Below, piece after piece: positions 1 through 6,878 of a DNA stretch of 12,174 bases (its first letter is position 1; each line of letters opens with the position of its first letter). The position numbers and the translations under genes were made by a program. The DNA lies in contig CALKWG010000164.1 in assembly GCA_938004315.1 (NCBI GenBank), positions 1 to 12,174 of the forward strand. Reading direction: 5' to 3'. The notes beneath the pieces were generated by a model. The model searched no databases, was not told the DNA's origin, and was given only the letters and a program-made list of their open reading frames with translations. The stretch comes from an uncultured Spirochaetaceae bacterium. Lineage in GTDB: Bacteria > Spirochaetota > Spirochaetia > Treponematales > UBA12059.

Positions 1-230
1 ACCGCCGTGCCCAGTTGATTTTTACCCGGCACGTCGTCCTTCGTCAGGAAGACGACGCTCGGGTCCAGGGCGAGGGCGGCTCCCGCGTCCAGGCCGGAGA
101 AGCGGCCGTGGGCGGAGGGGGCGAGGACGACGGCGCCGTGCAGCATGCCGGCGTTCTCCGGTAGGTCATCCACGTATTGGGTCCTGCCGAGCACGTTCAA
201 GACGGCGTCGGGATTGCGTTTAGCGATCAT
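1..230 (-). CDS. xdhB: Xanthine dehydrogenase-type molybdopterin-binding (large) subunit, N-terminal fragment, truncated by window edge
   Basis: The frame reads from ATG at 230 down to base 1 without a stop, giving about 76 residues of a longer protein (family usually about 750 to 800 aa). The visible part begins MIAKRNPDAVLNVLGRTQYV and later contains SAHGRFSGLDAGAALALDPS and a DDVPGKNQLG segment. This matches the N-terminal domain of the molybdopterin subunit of xanthine dehydrogenase-like hydroxylases, where a Y-x-D-D turn, an H-x-R-(I/F)-x-x-(I/L)-D strand and a D-D-(I/V)-P-G-x-N loop are usual. The start overlaps the stop of the FeS/FAD subunit gene (ATGA at 227-230). It is preceded by a GAGGAGGAG ribosome-binding stretch that lies inside the upstream gene's last codons, so translation is probably coupled. 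The catalytic Mo-binding part lies outside the window. Substrate specificity is therefore inferred only from the adenine deaminase neighbour. Confidence 0.85.
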   Translation of the reverse strand, partial: MIAKRNPDAVLNVLGRTQYVDDLPENAGMLHGAVVLAPSAHGRFSGLDAGAALALDPSVVFLTKDDVPGKNQLGTA

Positions 231-1684
231 GCGAGGAGCTCCTCCTCAAGCTTCAGTTCGGGCCAGAGCCTTATGCAATGGGCCCAGGCCAGGCGCTCCA
301 TGAGGCGCTTGCGATATTCAGAAGAGCCGCGGACGTCGCCTATGGGCGAGCCGGAGGCGTAGGCCAGGCGGCCGAGCTCCCTGGCCAAGTCGGCGGACGG
401 CCGACGGCCGACGAGGAGCTTCTCGGCCGGGTCGAGCCTAAGCGGCACGGGCGCCACGCCGCCGGCGGCATAGCGCGCCGCGGCCACCGTGCCGTCGGCC
501 GCCATGCGTACGGCCAGAGCCGTATTCAACGTGGCTATGTCGAGCCGTGCCCGTTTGGCCGCCTTCTCGAAGCTGAAGCGGAGCGTTTCGGCGGGGACGC
601 GGAGCGCTCCAATCCGTTCGCCGGCGCGCAGGTCGAGCTTCTTGTATCCTAAATAGAAACGATCGAGTTCGACGAAGCGTATCTGGCCGCCGGTCGCGCC
701 CTCGATCATGACGCGTGCGCCGAGCGCGATGAGCATGGCGGTCATATCGGCTATGGGGCTCGCGTTTACGATGTTGCCGACCAAGGTGGCCCGGGCGCGT
801 ATCGGCGGGCTGGCTATCTCTACGGCATAGCGTTCTATGCCCGCCGCGAGCTGGCGCACCAGGGGCGAGTCGAAGAAGTCGTCGGCCGTACCGGCCGCGC
901 CGATCTCGATCCAAGCCGAGCCGCCCTCTTCGACGCGCCGTATGGCGCGCGCCTCGGGCGCCTGGTCCGAGAAGCGAGGCGCCATGTCGGGCTCGGGATC
1001 GGGGTTGCGTACATAATAATCGGTGCCGCCCCCAATGTGGACGACGGACGGATCCTCGGGGTGGATCGCCGCGAAGGCCGCCTGGCCTAAGCCGGCCGGC
1101 TCGGGGAGATCGAGCATGAGCTCGGCGAGGGCCGCCGGGAGGACGCGGCGCTCAACGAGGATCGGCAGGCGCGCGGCCAGGCCCTCGGGCAGGTCGGCGA
1201 ACGAGCGCGCCAGGCGCCCGGCAGCCCTTCGGATGGACCCGTAACCGGTGCAGCGGCAGAGGTTGCCCTCTACGGCCGTCATGATTGAGCTCGCGTCCAA
1301 GCGCTCGCCGGTTAAAAGGGCGCCGGTCAATGCGAGGATGAAGCCGGGAGAGCAGAAGCCGCACTGGCTCGCGCCTTCGTCGAGCATGGCCTCCATCACC
1401 GGCGTAAGTCCGTCGGCCGCCAGCCCCTCTATCGTGATGAGCTGTCGCCCGTCCAAGTCGCCTAGGCCGAGCGTGCAGGAGGTGACGCCTTTCCATTCGA
1501 CGGCGCCTTCCGGGCCGCGGCCGCCTAAGAGGACCAGGCAGGCGCCGCAGTCGCCTTCTCGGCAGCCCTCCTTGGTGCCCTTAAGACCGGCGACGTTCCG
1601 TATGAAGTCCAAGGCCAGCGATTCGTCGGGCAACTCCTCTTCATAGAGCGCGCGATTTAACCTAAACCGTATCATGCGTTTCAT
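227..1684 (-). CDS. xdhA: Xanthine dehydrogenase-type small subunit: fused 2Fe-2S and FAD protein
   Basis: 485 aa, the usual length for a bacterial XdhA in which iron-sulfur and FAD domains are fused. The plant-type 2Fe-2S domain has C41, C46, C49 (CREGDCGAC) and C70. The second, helical 2Fe-2S domain has C108 and C111 (QCGFC) and C143 and C145 (NLCRCTGYGSIR). The FAD-binding domain follows, with IGGGTDYY at 217-224 and ATLVGNIVNASPIAD at 299-313, then a CO-dehydrogenase flavoprotein C-terminal domain from about residue 365. It would pass electrons from the molybdenum site of the overlapping downstream subunit through two FeS clusters to FAD, and on to NAD or another acceptor, in the cytoplasm. 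I chose the ATG at 1684 because AAGGA lies 6 bases upstream. An in-frame ATG 16 codons earlier lacks family support. The purine role is inferred from adenine deaminase next door. Other molybdenum hydroxylases share this architecture. Confidence 0.93.
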   Translation of the reverse strand: MKRMIRFRLNRALYEEELPDESLALDFIRNVAGLKGTKEGCREGDCGACLVLLGGRGPEGAVEWKGVTSCTLGLGDLDGRQLITIEGLAADGLTPVMEAMLDEGASQCGFCSPGFILALTGALLTGERLDASSIMTAVEGNLCRCTGYGSIRRAAGRLARSFADLPEGLAARLPILVERRVLPAALAELMLDLPEPAGLGQAAFAAIHPEDPSVVHIGGGTDYYVRNPDPEPDMAPRFSDQAPEARAIRRVEEGGSAWIEIGAAGTADDFFDSPLVRQLAAGIERYAVEIASPPIRARATLVGNIVNASPIADMTAMLIALGARVMIEGATGGQIRFVELDRFYLGYKKLDLRAGERIGALRVPAETLRFSFEKAAKRARLDIATLNTALAVRMAADGTVAAARYAAGGVAPVPLRLDPAEKLLVGRRPSADLARELGRLAYASGSPIGDVRGSSEYRKRLMERLAWAHCIRLWPELKLEEELLA

Positions 1685-1782
1685 GGGCGTTCCTTGTGCG
1701 TTCCGCGTAGCGCGGCGCGGGGGGTAGAGCATGGTGCTGAGCGGGACCGGTGAGCGACTGAGCGGAAGAATCGGCGAGTTAG

Positions 1783-1811
1783 AGTGTAAGGCATCCTGGA
1801 GCGCGGCGCAA
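1783..1811 (-). promoter_or_regulatory. Weak candidate promoter for xdhA-xdhB
   Basis: On the minus strand TTGCGC (plus 1806-1811) and TACACT (plus 1783-1788) are separated by 17 bases, about 100 bases upstream of the xdhA ATG. Only 3 of 6 and 4 of 6 bases match the sigma-70 boxes, so this is a weak call. The 271-base gap between ade and xdhA is the reason to expect some promoter here. No other convincing signal was seen in that gap. Confidence 0.25.
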
Positions 1812-1921
1812 CGAGGCGTCGCGTCGTAGACGAGCGAGTTATCGACGTCTGCGAAACGCGGCCGGGCTTAAATACCGCGGCGCGCGAGGAGAAATCTTGG
1901 ACTAGACGCTTGCGGGCGGGT

Positions 1922-1941
1922 ATCCGGTGGCGCCGCCGGAT
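1922..1941 (-). terminator. Possible hairpin just after adenine deaminase
   Basis: A near-palindrome (ATCCGG arms with further GC pairing and one mismatched position) lies 15 bases past the ade stop. It has no T-run, so it could be a weak or Rho-assisted terminator, an mRNA 3'-end stabiliser, or chance in GC-rich DNA. Confidence 0.3.
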
Positions 1942-1955
1942 TCGGCCGGTGCCAA

Positions 1956-3695
1956 TCAAGGGCTCCTAAATAAAGAGACCATCTCGAACCGTTCCACGTC
2001 GACGAGGCCGCGGTCGGTGATCTTAAGGCTGGGGATCACCGGCAGGGCCATGAACGAGAGGGTCATGAGCGGGGAATCCCCCGGCACGCCCTCGTCCTTA
2101 AAGAAGCGCTCGAAAGCGGCCAAGGCCTTCAAGACTTCGTCCGCGCCTTTATCGCTCATTAATCCGGCCACCGGCAAGGCCAGCTCGGCTATGATCTCGT
2201 CACCCACAGCGATGACGAAGCCGCCTTTCATGGCGTTGAGGCGCCTGGCCGCCTTGAAAATCGACGCGTCGTCGACGCCGGCGATGATCATATTATGCGA
2301 ATCGTGGCTGACCGTGGAGCCCACCGCGCCGCGGCGTAGGCCTAGGCCGCGAATGAAACCCTTGCCGATATTCCCCGAACCGTTATGGCGCTCGATGACG
2401 AAGATCTTCGCTATGTCCCTGGACGGGTCGGCTAGGCAGTAGCCGCCCTCGACCGCGGGGCGTTCCAGCGAGGAGCCGGTGATGATGGAGCCGGGGCGGG
2501 CCTCTATGATCCTGGCGGAGCCGCCTTCGTCGGGGATCCTAAAGTCCTTCTCCTCGAGCCATTTCACGTTGACCGAGTCGCGCAGCGCCGGATATAGGCG
2601 CCTCTCGGCGCCGTAGCCGTCGAAGGCGGGTAGGGGCTTGCCTTCCCGGGCGACGAGCGTGCCGGCCTTGAATACCCGATCGGCCTTGAACTCGGCCGGG
2701 TCGATGAAGGCGACGAGGTCCGCGCGATAACCGGGGGCCACGGCCCCGCTACGGCGGAGTCCGTAGTATTGGGCCGCGTTATAGCTGGCCATGCGCAGGA
2801 CGTCCATCCAAGGCACCCCGCCGGCCACGAGCGCCCGGATCGCGGCGTCTATATGGCCTTCGTCGTGGATGTCGTTCGGATGGCGGTCGTCCGTGCAGAG
2901 CATCATGCGCCGCCGGGCGTCGGGAGTCATCGCGGGTATGAGGGCCTCGAGATCTCGCGAGCCCGAGCCCATGCGCGCCATGATCCACATGCCCTTGCCT
3001 ATCTTCTCCAGGGCTTCCTCGGGCGTCGTCGCCTCGTGATCGCTCCTGATCCCGGTGAGGGCGTAGGCTGATAGATCCTTCCCGGCGACGCCCGGCGCGT
3101 GGCCGTCGACGGCTTTGCCGGCCTCCCAGAAGAGGGAGATTTTATCGAGCAAGCCCGGATCGCCCGCCAGGACGCCGGGGTAGTTCATCACCTCGCCGAG
3201 GCCCAGGACTCGCCCTTCTTTAACGAAGGGGGCGAGGTCGGAGGCGTAGAGCGCGGCTCCCGCGGTATCGAAGCCTGTAGCCGGCACGCAGGACGGGGCC
3301 GTTAGATAGACGTCGAGGGGAATCCCTTCCGAGGCGCGGAGCATCCAGTTGATGCCGTCGTAGCCGAGGACGTTGGCTATCTCGTGCGGGTCCGCCACGA
3401 CGGCGGAGGTCCCGCGAGGGGTGACGAGCCGAGCGTACTCGGCGGGCGAGAGGAGGCTCGACTCAATATGGACATGGGCGTCGACGAGGCCGGGGCAGAG
3501 GAAGCGCCCGTCTAGATCGAGCCGCTCCTTGGCGTATAAGCCGTCGTTTATACCGACGATGAAGCCGCGATAAATGCTGACCGTAGCGTCTTCGAGTACC
3601 GCGCCGCGGAAAAAATCCACGACGCGGCAATGTTCGAGGTTAATATCCGCGGGCGTCATCCCCCGCGCTACGTCGATATAGTCGCTACTGAGCAT
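1956..3695 (-). CDS. ade: Adenine deaminase
   Basis: 579 aa, near the usual 580 to 590 aa of bacterial adenine deaminase, which hydrolyses adenine to hypoxanthine and ammonia in the cytoplasm. The amidohydrolase domain has the metal-binding HVHIES (H74, H76) and the DPHEIANVLG segment at 102-111. It also has GLGEVMNYPGV (E168), DGHAPG (H199), SDHEA (H220) and LCTDDRHPND (D269, D270). The family-specific C-terminal domain is complete, with VIERHNGSG, IGKGFIRGLGL, GSTVSHDSHN and LPVAGLMSD in the expected order. The first ATG fits the family because an IDVARG-type segment at residues 7-12 precedes the first strand. There is no clear Shine-Dalgarno sequence before it. A near-consensus promoter lies 30 to 57 bases upstream. 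The xdhA-xdhB pair follows on the same strand after 271 bases, so hypoxanthine made here is a plausible substrate for that enzyme. The divergent gene encodes a purine permease. Confidence 0.96.
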   Translation of the reverse strand: MLSSDYIDVARGMTPADINLEHCRVVDFFRGAVLEDATVSIYRGFIVGINDGLYAKERLDLDGRFLCPGLVDAHVHIESSLLSPAEYARLVTPRGTSAVVADPHEIANVLGYDGINWMLRASEGIPLDVYLTAPSCVPATGFDTAGAALYASDLAPFVKEGRVLGLGEVMNYPGVLAGDPGLLDKISLFWEAGKAVDGHAPGVAGKDLSAYALTGIRSDHEATTPEEALEKIGKGMWIMARMGSGSRDLEALIPAMTPDARRRMMLCTDDRHPNDIHDEGHIDAAIRALVAGGVPWMDVLRMASYNAAQYYGLRRSGAVAPGYRADLVAFIDPAEFKADRVFKAGTLVAREGKPLPAFDGYGAERRLYPALRDSVNVKWLEEKDFRIPDEGGSARIIEARPGSIITGSSLERPAVEGGYCLADPSRDIAKIFVIERHNGSGNIGKGFIRGLGLRRGAVGSTVSHDSHNMIIAGVDDASIFKAARRLNAMKGGFVIAVGDEIIAELALPVAGLMSDKGADEVLKALAAFERFFKDEGVPGDSPLMTLSFMALPVIPSLKITDRGLVDVERFEMVSLFRSP

Positions 3696-3724
3696 GGTGA
3701 TCGGCCCGGAGCGGACCGTCGCTC

Positions 3725-3752
3725 ATTGTATCATGACTTGGCCGGCTGTCAA
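3725..3752 (-). promoter_or_regulatory. Strong sigma-70-type promoter for adenine deaminase
   Basis: On the minus strand a perfect TTGACA (plus 3747-3752) is followed after 16 bases by TACAAT (plus 3725-3730, 5 of 6). A TG one base before the -10 box makes it an extended -10 element. The DNA just upstream (plus 3753-3790) is A/T runs and could act as an UP element. Predicted transcription start is near 3718, giving a leader of about 23 bases, too short for a riboswitch. Confidence 0.75.
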
Positions 3753-3921
3753 ATCAAAAAAATAAAATCGATAAATAAAACTTTAAAATAGAGTACATTC
3801 ATAGAAAGAAGCTCTCGGATCGGCGAAGCGCCCTTAAAAAAAGTCCTTGCGCGTTCTTAAAAGCGGGCTTAGGGTAGTGTCGCATTCAAACACACAACGT
3901 TCAATCCAAGGAGGATACAAG
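3753..3921 (+). promoter_or_regulatory. AT-rich divergent spacer and permease leader
   Basis: This stretch separates the ade promoter from the permease start. Bases 3751-3810 contain only 10 G or C in 60, in sharp contrast to the GC-rich surroundings. The permease promoter should be here, but no -35/-10 pair is convincing. TAAAAT boxes at 3763-3768 and 3784-3789 lack good partners at normal spacing. The later part (about 3810-3921) is ordinary in composition and would be a leader of roughly 100 bases. I could not recognise a purine riboswitch core in it. Confidence 0.5.
3908..3914 (+). promoter_or_regulatory. Shine-Dalgarno fixing a GTG start for the permease
   Basis: AAGGAGG sits 7 bases before GTG at 3922. 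The longer open frame begins at a TTG at 3847, but its first 25 residues do not resemble NCS2 permeases and have no ribosome-binding site. The GTG is therefore the better start. Confidence 0.85.
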
Positions 3922-5208
3922 GTGGAACAGCTTTTTAAACTGAAAGCGCACAACACCAACGTGAAGACTGAGGTGATGGCGGGCATCACGACCTTCATGA
4001 CCATGGCCTACATCCTGGCGGTCAATCCCGGCATCCTGTCCGCGGCCGGCATGCCGGCGGGCGGCGTCTTCACCGCGACCGCCCTGGCTTCGCTCATCGC
4101 GACCGTAGTGATGGCCTTCATCGCCAATCTACCGATCGCCCTGGCCCCCGGCATGGGCCTCAACGCGTTCTTCGCGTTCGCCGTCGTGCTCGGCATGGGC
4201 TATTCCTGGCAGCTGGCTCTGACCGCGGTTTTCATCGAAGGTATCATCTTCATACTGATGTCCTTCTTCAACATCCGCGAGGCCATCGTTAAGTCCATCC
4301 CGGCTAACATCAAGAAGGCCGTCTCCGTAGGTATCGGCCTCTTCATCGCCTTCATCGGCCTCCAGAACGCGGGCATCGTCATCAATAACGACGCCACCTT
4401 GGTCGGCCTCGGCGACGTCACCGGCGGCCCCGCCCTCGTGGCCCTCATCGGCCTCGTGCTCACCGGCGTGCTCTTGGCCCTCAAGGTCAAGGGCGCCCTG
4501 CTCATCGGCATCATCGGCACCACGATCATCGGCATCCCCTTCGGCGTCACCTCGATCCCGCAGGGTTGGAGCCCGGTCAAGGCGCCCGACGCCCCGCTCC
4601 TTTTCGCCTTCCAGTTCGATAAGATCTTCACGCTCGACTTCGTCGTCGTGCTCTTCACCTTCCTTTTCGTCGATATCTTCGACACGATCGGTACTCTCGT
4701 CGGCGTGACCACGCAGGCCGGCCTGATCAACAAGGACGGTTCGATCCCGCGCGCCAAGCAGGCCCTCCTGGCCGACGCCATCGGCACCGTCGCCGGCGCC
4801 GCCCTCGGCACCTCCACTGTAACCTCCTATATCGAGAGCGCCTCCGGCGTGGCCGAAGGCGGCCGCACGGGCCTCACCGCCCTGACCACCGGCATCCTTT
4901 TCGGCGCAGCCCTGTTCTTCTCGCCGCTCTTCCTCTTGGTCCCCGGCGCGGCGACCGCCCCCGCACTGATCCTCGTCGGCCTCTTCATGCTGAGCCCGGT
5001 CAAGGATATCGACCTCAGCGACTTTACCGAGGCGATACCGGCCTTCATCACCATGATTTTCATGCCGTTGACTTACAGCATCGCCGAAGGCCTCGTCTTC
5101 GGTATCCTGGCCTACATCTTCCTGAAGGCCATCACCGGCAAGATCAAGGACGTCACGGTGGTCACTTGGGTCGTGGGCTTCTTCTTCGTTCTGAAGCACC
5201 TGATCTAA
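3922..5208 (+). CDS. NCS2-family (AzgA/PbuG-like) purine base permease
   Basis: 428 aa from the GTG start, typical for the AzgA/PbuG branch of nucleobase permeases (COG2252 type), an inner-membrane protein with about 12 to 14 transmembrane or half-membrane segments. Family motifs are in order: AGITTFMTMAYILAVNPGIL at 20-39, LAPGMGLNAFFAF at 74-86, KKAVSVGIGLFIAFIGLQNAG at 131-151 in the middle, DIFDTIGTLVGVT at 251-263, GTSTVTSYIESASGV at 296-310 and GRTGLTAL at 314-321. Members import adenine, guanine or hypoxanthine, probably by proton symport. The sequence alone does not tell which base, but the divergent adenine deaminase and xanthine dehydrogenase genes favour adenine or hypoxanthine. 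Codons are strongly biased to C-ending forms (ATC, GGC, GTC, CTC), unlike neighbours that use ATA and TTA more freely, suggesting high expression. It is the only plus-strand gene in the window. Confidence 0.93.
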   Translation: MEQLFKLKAHNTNVKTEVMAGITTFMTMAYILAVNPGILSAAGMPAGGVFTATALASLIATVVMAFIANLPIALAPGMGLNAFFAFAVVLGMGYSWQLALTAVFIEGIIFILMSFFNIREAIVKSIPANIKKAVSVGIGLFIAFIGLQNAGIVINNDATLVGLGDVTGGPALVALIGLVLTGVLLALKVKGALLIGIIGTTIIGIPFGVTSIPQGWSPVKAPDAPLLFAFQFDKIFTLDFVVVLFTFLFVDIFDTIGTLVGVTTQAGLINKDGSIPRAKQALLADAIGTVAGAALGTSTVTSYIESASGVAEGGRTGLTALTTGILFGAALFFSPLFLLVPGAATAPALILVGLFMLSPVKDIDLSDFTEAIPAFITMIFMPLTYSIAEGLVFGILAYIFLKAITGKIKDVTVVTWVVGFFFVLKHLI

Positions 5209-5224
5209 GCGTTCCGTCGCCCTT

Positions 5225-5241
5225 CGGTTCGTAGCGAACCG
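5225..5241. repeat. Short perfect hairpin after the permease
   Basis: CGGTTCG and CGAACCG form a 7-bp stem around a TAG loop, 17 bases past the permease stop. It has no T-run and stands just before a larger GC hairpin, so it may be part of a bipartite transcription end. Confidence 0.5.
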
Positions 5242-5245
5242 TACG

Positions 5246-5280
5246 CGCCGGGTCCCGCTCGCCGGGGCCCGGCGACGTTA
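5246..5280 (+). terminator. Probable transcription terminator of the permease gene
   Basis: An 11-bp GC-rich stem (arms 5246-5256 and 5264-5274, one G-T wobble) encloses a 7-base loop and is followed by ACGTTATATCT. The tail is only moderately T-rich, so efficiency is uncertain. The place between convergent genes suits a terminator that could serve both directions. Confidence 0.6.
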
Positions 5281-5586
5281 TATCTGCGCGGCGGGCTCGG
5301 CGCCCGGCCTCCCGCAGCGGGTGAAGGGTAGGCCGCGTTCCACGCCATCGACCCAAAAGCCGGGCGATCGGCAATTGGGGCAGGGCGAGTGCAGCTTCAT
5401 AAGGATATTGACCGCGGCGAGCCGGATCATCTCGCGACGCTCGGGGTAGGCATGGTCGCGGAGGTCGCTTTCTACCGGGATGACGCCATCCCTAGAGGCG
5501 CGAAAACAGGCCGCAGCGGCTTCGCGTAGCTCGTCGCGTTCGGGAACATGATTATGAGTCTCCTCGAAGGGGATCTCGGACGTTAT
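5278..5586 (-). pseudogene. Decayed remnant of a DUF6671-like zinc-ribbon protein
   Basis: A minus-strand open frame of 102 codons ends at TAA (5278-5280). It opens right after an in-frame TGA at 5587-5589 and has no ATG, GTG or TTG near its beginning. Its first residues already look like the middle of a domain: THNHVPERDEL at about 10-20, then VESDLRDHAYPERREMIRLA at 38-57, LHSPCPNCRSPGF at 65-77 and GLPFTRCG at 85-92. From memory this matches the C-terminal half of DUF6671 proteins (E-x-D-(M/L)-R-x-H-x-N-P-T-R, then C-P-x-C-x-x-P-G-F and G-L-P-C-x-x-C-G), which are normally near 290 aa. The N-terminal half is missing; only 11 bases separate it from the upstream exporter stop. The third metal-type cysteine is Phe88 (TTC, one base from TGC), and the usual cysteine-containing tail is absent. 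The exact family is less certain than the fact of decay. Confidence 0.55.
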
Positions 5587-5597
5587 TCAGGCTCAGG

Positions 5598-6773
5598 TTA
5601 AGGGCGGTCGACCTCGCCACCGCGAATGTTAGCGGCGCCGGAAGAATCGTCGTCCCCCGATCCACGCGCTTCGTGCTCTGCGGCGACTTCTTTAAGCTTC
5701 GCCGCCTTGTATGAGCCCAGCATAATCGAGACCGGCTCTAGGATGGGCACGTTCTCGCAGACGATCTTAACGATCACCGTCATCGGGACGGCTAACACGA
5801 GGCCGGCGAAGCCCCATAGCCAGCCCCAGGCCAACAAGGAGGCCAGGATCACGAAGGGCGAAAGCCCTAAGTTCTGTCCCTGGAGCCGCGGCTCGATGAA
5901 GTTACCGATGGCGAAGTTAACGACGAGCATCAGGGCCGCCGCGGCTATGATCGGGCCCGGTTGAGGCCAGAACTGAACGAGCGCGAAGAGCGTCACGCCG
6001 CCTCCGGCGGCGATCGAGCCTATGTTCGGTATAAAATTCATGATAAACGATATGACGCCCCAGACGACCGGGAAGTCGACGCCGATGAGGCCGAGGCCTA
6101 CCGTGACGAGGACGCCCGTCGCCAGGCTCACGAAGAACTTAACGGTCAGGTAACGGGCTACCTGCACGATGGTGGCCGCGATGATCTTTTGGATGCGCTC
6201 GGACAGTTTACCGGCGAAGGCCAGCTCGACGCGCTCGCGGAAATGACCTAGCTCTAAGAGTAGGAACACGACGAAGAGCACGACCATGACCGTGTCGGCG
6301 AGGAAGCCGAAAAAAGATTCGGAGAAGCCGAACGCGAAGCTCTGCACGCTGCCGCGCAGGGTCGATTGCCCCCAAAGATTCTGGAAGAGCGACAGGTGCT
6401 CGTCGTAGGGCAGCTCGAGCAGCTCCGCGATCATTTGATAAATTTCAGTGAAGCGTAGTTCGTACCGGGGGAAAAGCGTGAGTATCGTGCGGACGCTCGA
6501 GAAGAGTATGGCGCCGACGACGTATATGCCCGCTCCGAGCAGTATGACGAGGACGATCGCCCCGAGGCTTCGCGGGATTTTAATGCGCTCCAGCGCGATG
6601 ATGAAGGGTTCAAGCACGAAGGTCAGGAGTACGGCGACCACGAAGGGCAGTACGACGTCGGAGGTAAGCTTGAGCGCGGCCCCCGCGAGCAATAACGCGA
6701 TGAAACCCAAAAGGAACAGGTTCACGCGCGCGAAGTTGAAGCCCCTGAAACGATCGTCATTGCTCTTGTTCAT
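5598..6773 (-). CDS. AI-2E family transporter (PF01594 type membrane protein)
   Basis: 391 aa inner-membrane protein of the AI-2E family, usually 340 to 400 aa with seven or eight membrane spans. Hydrophobic segments lie near residues 17-32, 38-60, 68-93, 155-175, 212-232, 235-262, 274-292 and 303-340. The soluble stretch at about 100-150 between the early spans is typical. Family marks are FIMNFIPNIGSIAA at 243-256, GNFIEPRLQGQNLGLSP at 290-306 and AWGWLWGFAGLVLAVP at 315-330. Members export varied small molecules (autoinducer-2, indole-like compounds) or act as sodium-proton antiporters. Nothing here shows the substrate. The C-terminal tail (from about 357) is charged and Asp/Ser/Gly-rich, probably disordered and cytoplasmic. 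The ATG at 6773 has GGGAG four bases upstream. It has its own promoter and appears monocistronic, with only a gene remnant downstream. Confidence 0.9.
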   Translation of the reverse strand: MNKSNDDRFRGFNFARVNLFLLGFIALLLAGAALKLTSDVVLPFVVAVLLTFVLEPFIIALERIKIPRSLGAIVLVILLGAGIYVVGAILFSSVRTILTLFPRYELRFTEIYQMIAELLELPYDEHLSLFQNLWGQSTLRGSVQSFAFGFSESFFGFLADTVMVVLFVVFLLLELGHFRERVELAFAGKLSERIQKIIAATIVQVARYLTVKFFVSLATGVLVTVGLGLIGVDFPVVWGVISFIMNFIPNIGSIAAGGGVTLFALVQFWPQPGPIIAAAALMLVVNFAIGNFIEPRLQGQNLGLSPFVILASLLAWGWLWGFAGLVLAVPMTVIVKIVCENVPILEPVSIMLGSYKAAKLKEVAAEHEARGSGDDDSSGAANIRGGEVDRP

Positions 6774-6797
6774 GGTTCTCCCGCCTAAGTCGGCGTT

Positions 6798-6826
6798 ATC
6801 ATAGGATCGCCGGCCTCCGGCGTCAA
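6798..6826 (-). promoter_or_regulatory. Promoter of the AI-2E family gene
   Basis: On the minus strand TTGACG (plus 6821-6826, 5 of 6) and TATGAT (plus 6798-6803, 5 of 6) are separated by exactly 17 bases. Predicted start of transcription is near 6791, giving a leader of about 18 bases that contains the GGGAG ribosome-binding site. Confidence 0.7.
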
Positions 6827-6828
6827 CG

Positions 6829-6854
6829 GGCGCGGCGACGGTTTAGGCCGCGCC
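6829..6854 (-). terminator. Hairpin after the barrel-protein gene, possible terminator
   Basis: A perfect 8-bp stem, GGCGCGGC against GCCGCGCC (arms 6829-6836 and 6847-6854), with a 10-base loop lies 24 bases after the barrel-protein stop and immediately before the next gene's -35 box. It has no T-run, so intrinsic termination is doubtful, although its place between two transcription units fits. Confidence 0.45.
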
Positions 6855-6878
6855 GCCACGCCATAGGCTCTATATTAA

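Noticed and set aside
438-914. Minus-strand 158-codon frame within xdhA
   Set aside because: Arg-rich translation in another frame of a well-supported gene with family motifs; no independent signal.
3800-3921. Possible purine riboswitch in the permease leader
   Set aside because: The gene type makes it plausible, but I could not find the conserved three-way-junction core or paired loop sequences of the purine aptamer. A covariance search would be decisive.
3847-3921. Upstream TTG start adding 25 residues to the permease
   Set aside because: No ribosome-binding site for it and the added residues do not resemble the family. The GTG at 3922 has an ideal Shine-Dalgarno.
4129-5199. Long minus-strand open frame of 356 codons, rich in Asp, Glu and Gly
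   Set aside because: It lies entirely antisense to the permease, has biased low-complexity composition caused by the permease's C-ending codons, and shows no domain. It is a shadow frame.
5162-5374. Minus-strand 70-codon frame beyond the permease stop
   Set aside because: It is a shifted frame of the DUF6671-like remnant and runs through the terminator hairpins into the permease end; no domain features.
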